Shown here: positions 34,563 to 44,862 of the stretch, one piece after another
Layout of the letters: each line of letters opens with the position of its first letter
Position numbering within the stretch: position 1 is the stretch's first letter
Assembly (NCBI GenBank): GCA_023052935.1
Contig: CM041297.1
Span: 108,677,563-108,741,562, forward strand
Direction of reading: 5' to 3'
Source: Piezodorus guildinii
Taxonomy: Eukaryota; Arthropoda; Insecta; Hemiptera; Pentatomidae
DNA: 64,000 bases
Translations under genes and position numbers: made by a program
Notes under the pieces: model-generated
Told to the model about the DNA's origin: nothing
Databases searched by the model: none
Seen by the model: only the letters and a program-made list of their open reading frames with translations

Positions 34563-35741
34563 TTACATTTCGTTCACCTTTACACGCCAGTTATTACACC
34601 AGTGTTCGATAAGGAAAAGGTGTCTCTGAAGGTTTAAGGATGCTGTTTCAGGATTGGAACTGGATGATAGGATGGCGGTGTCGTCTGCAAAAGTTGCCAG
34701 AAAGGTATCAGGATGTGTAGGAATATCAGCAGTGTAAAGGATGTAGAGGATGGGTCCCAAGACGCTACCTTGAGGAACACCGGCCTCAACGGGATAAAGG
34801 TTAGAAAATTCTTCACCACAGCGAACTCGGAAGGAACGGTTCGACAGATAGGATCGGAGAATGAGGTATAGGGACTGGGGTAAATGGGTTTTCAGCTTGA
34901 AGAGTAATCCAGTGTGCCATACCTGGTCAAAAGCTTGCGCGATGTCCAGAAACGCACCAGAACAATACTCTTTGCATTCAAGAGCTGAGGAAATATGGTC
35001 TACAACTCGGAGCCCCTGTTGAACTGTGGAATGCTGAGGACGGAATCCAAACTGATGGGAAGGAAGATTTTGAGATTCTAATATGGGTAGGATACGTTTA
35101 AGAAGAAGCCTTTCGAAGATTTTTGAGAGGATGGGGAGTAGACTTATAGGCCTGTAGGATGAAGTGTTGTTGGAAGGTTTACCTGGTTTTAAAAAAAGGA
35201 TGATGGTGGAATGTTTCCATAACAGAGGAAAATAGGTGGTGCGGAGGATGCAGTTATAAATATAAGTAAGGAATATAATAGCTTTCTGCGGAAGTTGTCG
35301 GAGGATCTGGGGAGTAAGGAGATCGTGTCCAGGAGATTTACGGAGAGTCAGTTTTTGGAGAAGATATTTGACCTCAGAGGGATTAATAGCTTTAGGAGGT
35401 AGGGAAAGTGGAATCGGTGACATAAGAAAGTCTTGCACTTTTGCGGTGTGATTGATGTGGGATTCCGGGTGAGGAGTGAATACTTTGGAGAGGTGTGTGG
35501 CGAATTCCTCGGCTTTATCTTCATCAGACGCAGCCCAGGAGTCATCACCACGTCGGAGAGGATGGGAAACATGATGGTATTTTAGGATCTTTTTCGTGAC
35601 ATTCCACAGGGAATTATCACGAGCTGATAGAGAGGAGAGGTAGGAATTAAAGGACTGGGAACGGAAGTTCGCCAACTCCCTCTTCAATTGTCTACAATAG
35701 AAGTTATAGGGCGATCTGTTGGGTGTCGGGTGCGCTGCCAT
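34563..35741 (-). pseudogene. Jockey ORF2, reverse transcriptase part
   Basis: The 392-codon open frame holds the RT domain, which copies the element RNA at the nicked target. In order: LRKSPGHDLLTP, SYRPISLLPILSKIFERLL, HQFGFRPQHSTVQQ, GAFLDIAQAFDQVWH (motif A with the first catalytic Asp), GVPQGSVLGPILYILYTADI (motif B) and ATFADDTAIL (motif C, FADD, with the other two Asp). All catalytic residues are present. The frame is cut off from the endonuclease by a shift near 35700 and from its own C-terminus by a one-base change before a TAA near 34563. Confidence 0.9.
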
Positions 35742-36685
35742 AATGATCTTGCTCGGCGTTTGGTGTGGATAAGGTCTATAATAGGTTGTGGAAAATGATT
35801 TTGGTCTGGATTTATATTGGAGTGTTTAGGAGAGGAAGCAGTCCAGACAGCTTGTTGGATGGCGGTGGTAAAGGAATAGACGGAATTATCTAGGTCATCT
35901 TGGGTTTTGAGGGTTACTCTGAGGTCAATATTATCGGTCAGGATTTGGCGGAAAAGGTTCCAGTTGACAGGGCCTCGGATGAATGATGGTGGAATGGGTT
36001 TTGGAATTGGAGTGAGAGATACTTTTAGGATCAGTGGACTATGGTCTGAGGATAGTTCATCAAGGCGAGTTAAAGACAAGTTGAGAGAGCCTAATCCGCT
36101 GTGGATAAAGAAGTCGAGGATGTCAGGATTGCGGTTAGGATCGGTTGGCCAGTAGGTAGGGGAGTCAGGAGGCAGGATATTAAAATTTCGGGAGTTGAGT
36201 GCAGACAGCAAATTTCGTCCCCGAGAATTCGTGGTTCTGGAACCCCACTGCTGATGCTTGGCGTTCAAGTCTGCACCCAGAATGAAACGATTTCCTAAGG
36301 AATCCAGGAAGGATACAAATTCAGAATTGGAAATGGAATGTTTAGGAGGGCAATATGCAGATGTGAGGGTTACCGGAAAGGAAAAAGTCTTGATTACTAT
36401 GGATGTGGCTTGTAGGAAATCATTGGTGGGAAGTGGGAGTAAATGATGAGAGAGGGATTGGTGGACAATGATAGCAGAACCGGCATGGGCTTTACCGTCT
36501 GGGTGGTCAGTACGGTATGTCATGTATTGCGGTATTTTGAAGTACTGTTTAGTCGTTAGTCTTGTTTCAGTTATAAGTGCAACATCGATTGTTTTGTCTT
36601 TCAACAACGCTGTCAGTTCGTCAGTATGATTTCTAACACCATTCGCATTCCAAAGGAGAATGGATAAGGAGTTAGGTGAAGTCAT
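35684..36685 (-). pseudogene. Jockey ORF2, apurinic-type endonuclease part
   Basis: A 333-codon frame that starts with an ATG directly after the ORF1 stop. It is an exonuclease-endonuclease-phosphatase fold enzyme that nicks the target DNA. Visible catalytic blocks are LLWNANGV (Asn), ITETRL (Glu), LGADLNAKHQQWG (Asp and Asn), NPDILDFFI (Asp) and ELSSDHSPLIL (the Asp-His pair). All expected residues are kept. After about residue 310 the frame leaves the linker to the RT through a shift and ends. Confidence 0.9.
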
Positions 36686-38003
36686 TTAAGGATTTTTCAA
36701 GGCAGGGATTAGATTCGATACTAGATTTGTAAGGAGTGATATAAGCGGCATAACAAGAGATTTGATTTCGGAGATGAACGATGTCATTAGACTGGTAAGA
36801 TCTGTGACGTTTGATGGTGGAGGGATATGAGAAATTTGATGTTGAGGGGTTTTTTGAAGATTAGGTAAACTTTGAGGGATAGATTCTTGTACAAAAGATT
36901 GAGAATGTTGAGGAAAATGTTGTTCCGGCAGTGCCTCGACTTCATGATTCTGGTTACCACCTCCAAGCAAGTGGGCAAATGACACGTTAGAATTTACAAG
37001 TTTTGATGGTTCTCTTCTGCTTCTGGTTGGTACAGCTGTTTCATTCGGATCCTGAGGTTTTTGGTATCTGGTTCTGAGTTTCTTGTAGATTTCACATCCC
37101 TTGTAGTTAGCCGGGTGGTCCTTGAGGCACAGAGCACATACAGCGGGTGCTGATCTTGATCTTGTACATTCTTCTGTTTTATGCTGTTCACCGCATTTCA
37201 CACAGCGTGGTATGTGATGGCAATAACTTTTGGTATGACCATATGCCTGACAGTTATGGCACAGGACTATTTCTTTCTTTGTGTAAGGTTTTTCAACTTT
37301 TACACGGGTATAGTACAGTCTGCTGAGGTCATAGATTTTTTCGACTCCTGCTGATGGTTCCAAGTCCACGAAGAATAGAGGCAGTGGACTTTTATCTTTT
37401 AGAACGTTGGTGACTTGCCTCACTTGGAATCCTAATTCTGTCAGTTCTTCTTTGATTGCTTCAACGGGTGTTGAGGAATGTAGGTTTCTGATTACGACCC
37501 TTAATGCTCTCTCTTGGCGCAGCTGATAAGTATGAAAGTCAGCTTTGGTCTCAGTCAGATATTTTACAACCTTTCTGTAGGTTTCAGCAGTAGTCGGAGA
37601 TATTTTAGTATCATTGGTTCTACTTATACAATAATAACTATTAGGATCTGTTACTTTGTTTAAATGCGCACACATCAGTTTAAAATTTTTAATATATTTT
37701 AACAAATATTGGTGGAGGTAGTGGTTCTCTGGGTATAGGAGAAGATTCCATGGTTTCTTTTTCATTTTGGAGGATCTGAAATGGATTCGGTGTAAAAAAC
37801 GGAGATTCATCAGTTATTCCTTGTGATGATGTGCTGGGCTGTGGTTCAGAACCTAATGAGGTAGCTGACGCGGTCGCTGGTGGAATCATTTTTTTATTTT
37901 GTTCACGGCGGGGTCTCTGTTTTGTGGGAGACGAGTTAGAACCTGCAGATCTAGATCTTTTACTTGCAGACTTTGAGGACATGACTTGATGAAAATATCT
38001 CAT
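36686..38003 (-). pseudogene. Jockey ORF1 (gag-like, three zinc knuckles), one frameshift
   Basis: The N-terminal part (38003 to about 37700, basic and Ser-rich, KSASKRSRS, then Pro-rich) and the main part (from about 37690 to 36686) are in different frames, joined by one indel near 37700. The main part has an RNA-recognition-like region (RALRVVIRNLHSSTPVE...EELTELGF) followed by three Cys-His knuckles: CHNCQAYGHTKSYC, CVKCGEQHKTEEC and CALCLKDHPANYKGC. Such proteins coat the element RNA. The last codon TAA is immediately followed by the ORF2 ATG (TAAATG), in the same frame. The start could be the ATG at 38003 or that at about 37982. Confidence 0.85.
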
Positions 38004-38314
38004 TGATTAAGAAAATAATAATAATAAATAAATAATGAGATAAGAATTAAAGATAAAAGAAAGATAATTAAAAGAAAAGCAAGCCCGAGCTTGCCGAGCT
38101 AGCGGCAATCAGCTGATCAGTGACCCTTCTTTCACTTTTTCGTGATTGTACAAAGTAAATTATAACTTTGCTTACCGAAACTTCTCCAATATTCACTGCC
38201 GTAATATTCCTGAGGTCTAGTGATGTTCTCCAGACTGAATTCTAGCGAATTCCTACTGAAAAAAGCAAAAATCTGAGAGAAGATGTAACGTATGACTGTT
38301 ATCATCGAGCGCAT

Positions 38315-38327
38315 CATTTATAATAAT
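38315..38327. repeat. Right target-site duplication of the Jockey element
   Basis: CATTTATAATAAT, identical to 33737-33749, marks the 5' end of the element. Confidence 0.85.
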
Positions 38328-38965
38328 AAAAACACTAATTAATAGCTCATATTTCTTTCAATATCTCTTACAATTGTTATCTAAAAATCTGCATTAATAC
38401 CCAACACGCCTACTGAAGCGTAACAGAATCAAACACTCTAAACTCTTTGCTCTCTGCTTGATACGTCTATTGCTTATCTACTTTGCGGGCTCACATTGAA
38501 ATACATGTCTTTGTTTTTTCTGCGATCATTACTTGCGGGCACCCTAAGATAATAAATTTCACTTCATCGGACAACACACCACGTTCCAATCAAATCTTTG
38601 TTAATTCTAAGATATTATCTTTCTTCTTTATGGATATCGACAACTTTAAACTTTAAAGCTAATAACAATTTTGACAATGATAGCAACATTAATTATATAT
38701 ACCATGAATAGGTCAGTTTATTTTGCTGATGTTTGAGAATTATTTTAGTTGGACCGTGCATAGTTTTTAAAAAATGCTTAGTTTATCGAATCGAAGCATT
38801 TAGAACCACATATTCAGTCAGAAGAACGATCGACATTTTAATCTTTCCAAGAGCAGAAGGTCTATTTCTAATGTATCATACGTGATACAGAATTACATAT
38901 GATACATTAGAGATACAGATACATTATATGGTACTTACAAAAGTGACTTTGCCACTAACATAATT
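38328..38965. other. No recognised feature
   Basis: AT-rich. Near 38875-38930 there is an imperfect palindrome around GTATCATACGTGATAC / ATACATTA. Confidence 0.4.
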
Positions 38966-39083
38966 TATTTTACTTTAATGATGGAGTTTTGTTGACCGTT
39001 GAGAAATTAGATGAGGAAGATGGTTGGGGGAGCGGTCATAAATTAGAAACACACATTTAAAACAAGTGCTATTTTAATTATGT

Positions 39084-39122
39084 GCCGACGTTTCGGCCTA
39101 CAATGTGGGCCTTCATCAGGGC
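39084..39122 (-). ncRNA. Hammerhead ribozyme motif, left arm
   Basis: The minus strand reads GCC-CTGATGA, then AGGCC, a loop, GGCC, then GAAAC-GTC-GGC. Helix I is GCC/GGC, helix II is a perfect GGCC/GGCC, and the core strands CUGAUGA and GAAA are intact. Cleavage would follow the C of GUC. Helix III is reduced to the palindrome ACGU, so activity is expected only for paired (dimeric) copies, as proposed for short-helix-III hammerheads. Confidence 0.7.
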
Positions 39123-39428
39123 TAAAAGAAACAAGATAACAACCAATGTAATATGTAGACTTAATAATGCGTTTTAATTTGTTTCATTTGCTTAGTCTCT
39201 CTTTATATATTCCTATTACAATATTATCATCTCAATTCTGTTTAATTCCATACTTTATAACTATTATCTTAATTTAGTTTATTTTCATACTTTATAACTG
39301 TCATTTCATTATCACATTACATTTAATTTTATTTATGTTCCCGTATTATATTACTGTCATATTATTATTATATACCTAACGCATTATTAAGTCTATATAT
39401 TACATTGGTTGTTATCTTTTTTCTTTTA

Positions 39429-39467
39429 GCCCTGATGAAGGTCCACACTGTAGGCCGAAACGTCGGC
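39429..39467 (+). ncRNA. Hammerhead ribozyme motif, right arm
   Basis: GCC-CTGATGA, AGGTCC, a loop, GGCC, GAAAC-GTC-GGC. It is the same as the left-arm motif, apart from a C-to-T change that makes one helix II pair a G-U wobble (GGUC/GGCC), a change that keeps the helix. Core strands are intact. Confidence 0.7.
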
Positions 39468-39554
39468 ACATAATTAAAATAGCACTTGTTTTAAATGTGT
39501 GTTTCTAATTTATGACCGCACCCCCAACCATCTTCCTCATCTATTTTACTTTAA

Positions 39555-40605
39555 AATTTCTGTCTGTGAGGAAAAACATAAAACTTTTCGAAAAGGGCAT
39601 AAAAAACTAACTTTTGGTTTAGTTTTTTTTTAAAGGCGATATTGATAATCTCTGTATCAAACAAAAAAAAAAAAAAGTATAATTCCAAACTGGAATAAAA
39701 AAAAACTATCAGCTCTACTCCTCCCCCTCTCGTCAGCTGCCATTCTACAGTTTTGACAGTTTCTCTGTATATCCTCTGTATTTTTTTTGGTATTTTATAA
39801 ATTTGATACTGTAAACTTCACATTCTAAATTCCAAATTACAACGCAAGACAAGAATTTGAATCGATACATGAAGATATCACATTTTTTTGAGCGGAAGCA
39901 CCATATTATATTGTGATACCTCTTTATAATACAACATTTTCAATAATATATAGAAGTTAATAATATATAAGGGAGATGTATATGATGGTCAATGGACATA
40001 AATAAGGAATTAAAATATAATCTTTCACTTCTACAATACAGATCTCATTTCATTCCTTTCGCTGATTAAAATAATAATGAATAAAAGAATGTAATAAAAC
40101 TTTTTAATATTTGGAACAGAATAAGGCGAAGAATGAATAATAACGACGAAAATGATAAAAGTTTCAGCGACACCGCCCAAGGATTTATGCCTGGTTATAA
40201 CAAATTGGGAATTTTTATTAATATAGGAACTGTTTTTCGCAATATATCAACACCAGGGCCCAATATCTAAATATTGGAGAATGCAAGTTTTATAGCAGCT
40301 ATCGATATAGACATAATGAAATCCCCATTTGCTGGCTAGCCCGCAGCTAACACCGGAATGAAGGATATGCAGGTTATTGGCCTAAACCGTTTCCTTCAAA
40401 ATAAACTTATAAAACTTAATCTTATTTATAAATTTCCATTTATTAAATGATTTTGAAAGTAGAGTGTATTTTACATAATACTGTAGAATAAGAATTGAGA
40501 CGAATAAAAAAAGATTCAGTATTTATTAGGACTAAACTGTTATCCAAGAACGGCTACTAGTTAACAATTTTAAAACACACAAATTAGAAAAATAATATTT
40601 ATATT
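39555..40605. other. No recognised feature
   Basis: AT-rich, with an A-run at 39661-39676. No gene seen. Confidence 0.4.
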
Positions 40606-40610
40606 TCCAG

Positions 40611-40830
40611 TTGCATATAACGGATATATTTTTCCAAGATTCCTCCACCAAATCCTACACTCGAACCAGACCTTCATCAGACGTGCCTGATCGAACCAGT
40701 CCGTATGGAATTCTATTCCTTCCGATCTTCGCCACCCTTCCGACCTTCAAATCCCGACAATTCAATCAGTTCCTGCCTATAAAATTTCCAAATATCGCTA
40801 AATAGATTTGATAATTTCAATAAGAATAAG
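40611..40830 (+). pseudogene. LINE C-terminal fragment (CR1/Jockey group)
   Basis: The 64-codon frame (with IFFQDSSTKSY, FKSRQFNQFLPIKFP) resembles the minus-strand C-terminus at 41290-41890, where a comparable block follows (PSSTPSILARG..., HVWSISSCPSNFRK). It is a 5'-truncated LINE remnant. Confidence 0.45.
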
Positions 40831-40894
40831 TAAATAAAGGAGAGAGAAATGATTGTTTATTGATTTGATTTTGCGTCGTATATTTACATTAATA

Positions 40895-41108
40895 ATAATA
40901 ATAAATTCTTTATTTATTCTGGGACTAGTTCTTTTACAATAATATAAAAAGAAAATTAAAAAAAACTTTAGCGTCTTAAAAAAAATACAAATTACAAAAA
41001 AATATAATAAATAAAGAAGCGACCTCAAATAATAATATTAAAAATAAAAAAAAGATAATCCAGAAAATAAGAGACATACACATATATATGATTTTGATAT
41101 AAAAGAAA
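40895..41108 (-). mobile_element. LINE 3'-UTR insertion, 214 bp, with 12-bp TSD
   Basis: On the minus strand it ends TAGTCCCAGAATAAATAAAG then an ATT repeat. It is flanked by TTTACATTAATA at 40883-40894 and 41109-41120. Only the 3' UTR was copied. Confidence 0.6.
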
Positions 41109-41113
41109 TTTAC

Positions 41114-41117
<4 letters not shown>

Positions 41118-41155
<38 letters not shown>
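41118..41155. repeat. (AT)n microsatellite and T-run
   Basis: About 18 AT units, then a T-rich run to about 41190 that is the poly(A) of the minus-strand LINE at 41165-41890. Confidence 0.9.
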
Positions 41156-41164
<9 letters not shown>

Positions 41165-41170
<6 letters not shown>

Positions 41171-41890
41171 ATTATTATTTTTTTTTTTTGGCTTAAATAA
41201 TATAATATAATATGTAGAAATACTACATAACATAAAATAAAATAAATACATATACGTTTCTATCAGTTTTATTACTAATTTTGATTGAAATTAGCAAACT
41301 AATCAGAATTTTTCGGAAATTGGAGGGACAGGAACTGATTGACCAGACGTGATTTGAATGTCGGGCGAGTATTGGAGTCACGGATACATGAAGGAATATA
41401 GTTTTATACGGATGAGGATCAAATTAGGAAAGAGATTTCGAAAGCTGCGGTTCGATCGGGTGTTATATACAAGACTGGATGCCGCGAGCGAGTATTGAGG
41501 GAGTGGACGAAGGATTTAAAAAGAAACATATCTGATACGTAAGACGGACGGCGGGATTGAAGAACTTGGATCCCCAGAGACACCCCCCCCTCCATACACC
41601 GTACAGCAGAAGTAAAAGTGGGGGAATATTAAGGAAATAACCATAAGCCTGCTGGTTTCAAATGGAAGAAGATGACAAAGGCAATTTAGGAGTTTTATAG
41701 TGGAAAATGTGCGACGAGAGATTTCAGAAACAGATTTTTCCAGGACAAGATTTGATCAACGGTGATTCCTAAGTATTAAACGGTTTGGTGGAACTGTATT
41801 GGCTTATCATGGAAGATTGGTGAAAGGTTTTTATGGAGAGGATTGGATCCTTAGTTTTTTCTGCATTTAGCCTAAAACACACACACACAC
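41165..41890 (-). pseudogene. LINE 3' part, decayed, minus strand
   Basis: The minus strand reads LNAEKTK-like, then a block equivalent to YLGITVDQILSWKN, LLYGVW, LWGSKFFNPAVRLTYQICFF and a C-terminus. These are post-RT segments of Jockey/CR1-group LINEs. Many shifts and stops break it. An A-rich tail (T-runs at 41155-41190) ends it. Confidence 0.5.
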
Positions 41891-42081
41891 ATTTATATAT
41901 GATTACATCAAAATTTAACAAAGATTGAGAATTTCTTTTGATTAACATAGTAAAAATTATTTTTGTTCCTTAGTTGGTTTTCTATAAGCATTATTATTAA
42001 AAGCTACCTCTTAAATTAATTAAATACTACTATTAACTTTTAGGTAGTTTTTATATATATATGTATGTATGTATGTATGTA

Positions 42082-42124
<43 letters not shown>

Positions 42125-42277
42125 TATATATATATACACACAATTTCATCAAAATTTAAGAAGCAGAGAATTTCTTTAAATTAACATAGTAAAAATTGTT
42201 TTTTTCTCTAGTTGGTTTTCTATTAGAATTATTATTAGAAGCTACCTGTTAATTTAACACTAGTATTAATTTTCAGA

Positions 42278-42334
<57 letters not shown>

Positions 42335-42337
42335 TTC
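41881..42337. repeat. Tandem duplication of about 160 bp bordered by microsatellites
   Basis: Two copies of a unit run from ATCAAAATTTAA through GAATTTCTTT, TTAACATAGTAAAAATT, TAGTTGGTTTTCTAT and AAGCTACCT to TATTAA (about 41911-42050 and 42141-42280). Each is followed by TATATA or GTAT simple sequence, and a T-run ends the block at 42337. Confidence 0.7.
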
Positions 42338-42599
42338 ATTATATTTTTATTCTCAATATTTTTCAAGTTGGCACATATTCAGAATTTCTACATGTTGTGA
42401 TATTGTACCAATTACATGTTACTCTAAGTTGTATGTACCAATCATAACCTAAGTTAGTAAAGAAAGAATTAATTATTATTATCATATAAAATTTAATATT
42501 ATAAGTATTACGAACACTAAAGTCCGTTCTGTGTAATAAGTATGTACAGCTCAGTACGAAAAAGAGGCTCTTCCATGCATTCGTCGAAAGTACCACAAT

Positions 42600-43015
42600 A
42601 TATGCGTCAGATACATGGACTGTTCCGGCTGGCTCAGCAAGAAAACTTGTTTAAATGGAAATGGATTTCTTGAAAGGTAGTGGTGGGGTATTTAGATTAC
42701 AAAACGTCCCAAAACATGTAATCAGAGAAAAGGTCGTGAAACCCCTAAACATCCTTTATTCCATTGAGACAAGAAAGCTGAGCTGGTACGGACATGTTAT
42801 GTGGATGCCGGAGGACCGATGGCCGAAAAGAGGTCTTTGTTAAGTATTGTATGGAAGAAGGAAGAGAGGTAGTCCGGAAAAGAGATGGATGCAAGGGCTG
42901 CATCAAGCTATGGCGGCTAGGGGCCTCACTGAGGGAGATTATAAGGACAGAGTGAAACGGCGGCTAGGACTATTAGGAAACGACATATAACGTTTAAGTT
43001 GTAATAAAACCGTTT
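42600..43015 (+). pseudogene. RTE-like LINE C-terminal fragment
   Basis: The frame at 42655-42843 (IREKVVKPLNILYSIETRKL, SWYGHVMWMPEDRWPKR) and, after a shift, RGSPEKRWMQGLHQAM and AARGLTEGDYKDRVKRRLG form the typical C-terminus of insect RTE-like endonuclease-reverse transcriptases (RxLxWYGHVxRMxxxRxPK...GRPKxRW). It is 5'-truncated and frameshifted. Confidence 0.65.
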
Positions 43016-43572
43016 ATATATATATACACAATTTTATAACAACAACCGATTTTAGAATAAAATAGAGGTATGTCGAGTTATATCTACTTCTCTATTTACT
43101 TCATTAAAAATATTTCAGAGAGCGACCAGTTTAGCCTGTCAAGCATTTTTTAATAACATTTTGCAATAAATTTATGATAGCTATTATAGTGCACAGGGGA
43201 AGAGGAGATATAAAAAACATGAAGGGTGGCTAATGTGGAAATTGTGTAAATATTAGTTAAATATATTCATTATTATCAAAATCACCTCAAAACCAGGCAG
43301 TGTTTTAAAACTGATGTGAGCCAGAGAGAGGAATCTAGAATCGAAGAGAAAGCAGACATTTGTTTGGAGACGAAGTCTGTACAAGTCCGAGATGAAGTCG
43401 ACGCTATCTATCTACAGCTCAATTCCCTGCTAAGTCCCATCCTCTAGGGGAGGGGCTTAAATATGTCAGTGAGCTCTCCCAAAGGAGAAATGGCCACTGC
43501 TCCCTCAGCAATATTTAGAGCTTAGGTCTACAGCTGCTGCTAGCTCTGTATTCCGGCACAGAAGTAAATGAA

Positions 43573-43621
<49 letters not shown>

Positions 43622-43950
43622 TATTTTGAATACTTATCTCTTAAGTAATTTTAATACTAACAAGAATCTGACTACGAACATGTACAAAATCTCAGGTTGA
43701 AACCCAACGACGGCCTCAGAATGGTTTAATGGGAGTAAAAAAATCTTAAATAATGTCTGAGAGGACGTAAAAGGGTATCCCGAGCCTGTGCAATATCAGT
43801 TACTTGTTAAAGAGCCATATTGTAATTAAACCTGGATTGGCAAAAGTTAGAACTCCTACGTAGCATCGTCTGATTAGCCTTAGCAGCATAAAGAAATATT
43901 AAATGAACGAACAAAGAAAACAATCATCGGTACCAAATAAACCTTTAAAG
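43016..43950. other. No gene; (AT)n at 43575-43619
   Basis: The block 43330-43560 is more GC-balanced (GTCCCATCCTCTAGGGG, CTGCTCCCTCAGC) but not identified. A long AT microsatellite lies at 43575-43619. Confidence 0.4.
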
Positions 43951-43953
43951 TAA

Positions 43954-44082
43954 TACTTTCACTTACTATATATAGTAAGGGGAAGTATTGCGATCGTGAA
44001 AATTTTCGAATTCCAGTTTTCAACGGAAATACACGTTTTAGGGTCCCCTGAGTCCAAATAACCAAGTCCCGCAAAAAGGTCT

Positions 44083-44116
<34 letters not shown>

Positions 44117-44862
44117 TAACTCCCGGGCGGAAACGGTAAGTCCTATGAAACTGAAATTTCATATTTAAGACAACTATACGCCCGAGACGTGACAAAACTT
44201 TTTTCATCAAAATGAGCTTACCAGAAGAGGCACTTTATACCATGCATTTTGCACCTTTTTTCGATTTTCTCAAAAACGGTTCCGACGATTTTGATTAAAC
44301 TTGCTATAGCGATGTAAAATTTAATGGTCTTTAATATCATGTAGGTTTTATTTGGATGAAAATGGTCTGACAGGGCTTAAATGCCGATATTTTAAATTTT
44401 CTTCCCCTAAAGTTACTTTAATTTTGTAGATTTAATAATAATGACTAGATTATCTTGTTAACGCTGATGAAAAACAGGTAAATATATAAATTGAATAAAT
44501 TCGATACCCAACTAAAGGAGAAAACAGAAAAAATGTTTTTTTAATGCAATTTTTCGTTTTTGAACATAAGAGCAGTAATATACATGCATGATATACCGTT
44601 GGAAAGCTAAAGATTTTAGAAAAAATATCATCTCATACACAAGCTTTTAGAAGTTAATAGAGAGTGATGAGAAGAAGATAAAACTAACTGATTATTTTAG
44701 ATAATAATATAATAGATTTTTTAATAAAACACATGTTTCTATATAAATTCAATTTGATTAATTCTTTAATAGTTTCACGTATTTTTATCTCTAACTGTAT
44801 TTGAAAATTCTTTCATTGATTTTAAAAATCGAGGTAAGTGAAAGTCGTGTGTTGCCCGCACC
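43954..44862 (+). repeat. Family-G repeat, copy A, best preserved, about 909 bp
   Basis: It starts ACTTTCACTTACTATATATAG and ends ATCGAGGTAAGTGAAAGTCG with GTGTTGCCCGCACC and a T-run. Landmarks in order: AGTATTGCGATCGTGAAAA, ATACACGTTTTAGGGTCCCC with TGAGTCCAAATAACC, a (GT)n tract at 44084-44116, AACTCCCGGGCGGAAACGG, ATTTTGATTAAACTTGC, CTGACAGGGCTTAAATGCC, ATATACCGTTGGAAAGC. It has no coding frame of note. I use it as the reference for the family. Confidence 0.75.

Larger units (their letters stand above)
33750..38314 (-). mobile_element. Complete Jockey-clade LINE, about 4.57 kb, frameshifted
   Basis: A non-LTR retrotransposon with ORF1 (nucleic-acid-binding gag-like) and ORF2 (endonuclease plus reverse transcriptase) on the minus strand. 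It has a 5' UTR of about 310 bp (38314-38004), a 3' UTR of about 260 bp and a short poly(A) (T-run at 33750-33759). A 13-bp TSD flanks it exactly. At least three frameshifts (near 37700, 35700 and 34565) inactivate it, yet all domains are recognisable, so it is fairly young. Fragments of the same family occur at 50927-51033 plus 55181-55615, and a related tail at 46450-47255. Confidence 0.9.
38966..39554. mobile_element. Penelope/retrozyme-like foldback insertion with two hammerhead motifs
   Basis: A 563-bp insertion (38979-39541) lies between two copies of TATTTTACTTTAA (38966-38978 and 39542-39554). It has 167-bp arms in inverted orientation (39008-39174 and 39378-39543, the last two bases being TSD) around a 203-bp AT-rich spacer. 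Each arm carries a hammerhead core. The left side has an extra 29 bp (TGATGGAGTTTTGTTGACCG...) that also ends the copy at 62355-62455. Inverted terminal copies with short extensions and ribozymes are features reported for Penelope-like elements. No reverse transcriptase is present, so it is non-autonomous. Confidence 0.75.

Noticed and set aside
34634..37191. Other open frames on both strands within the Jockey element
   Set aside because: They are shadows of the gag, endonuclease and RT frames.
40670..40690. CTTCATCAGACG as a hammerhead on the minus strand
   Set aside because: It is coding sequence of a LINE remnant and lacks the GAAAC part.
40976..41251. Frame with repeated IYIYIY
   Set aside because: It is translation of an (AT)n microsatellite.
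44084..44116. (GT)n tract as a regulatory Z-DNA element
   Set aside because: It lies inside one copy of a dispersed repeat and is absent from the others, so it is probably a slippage expansion.
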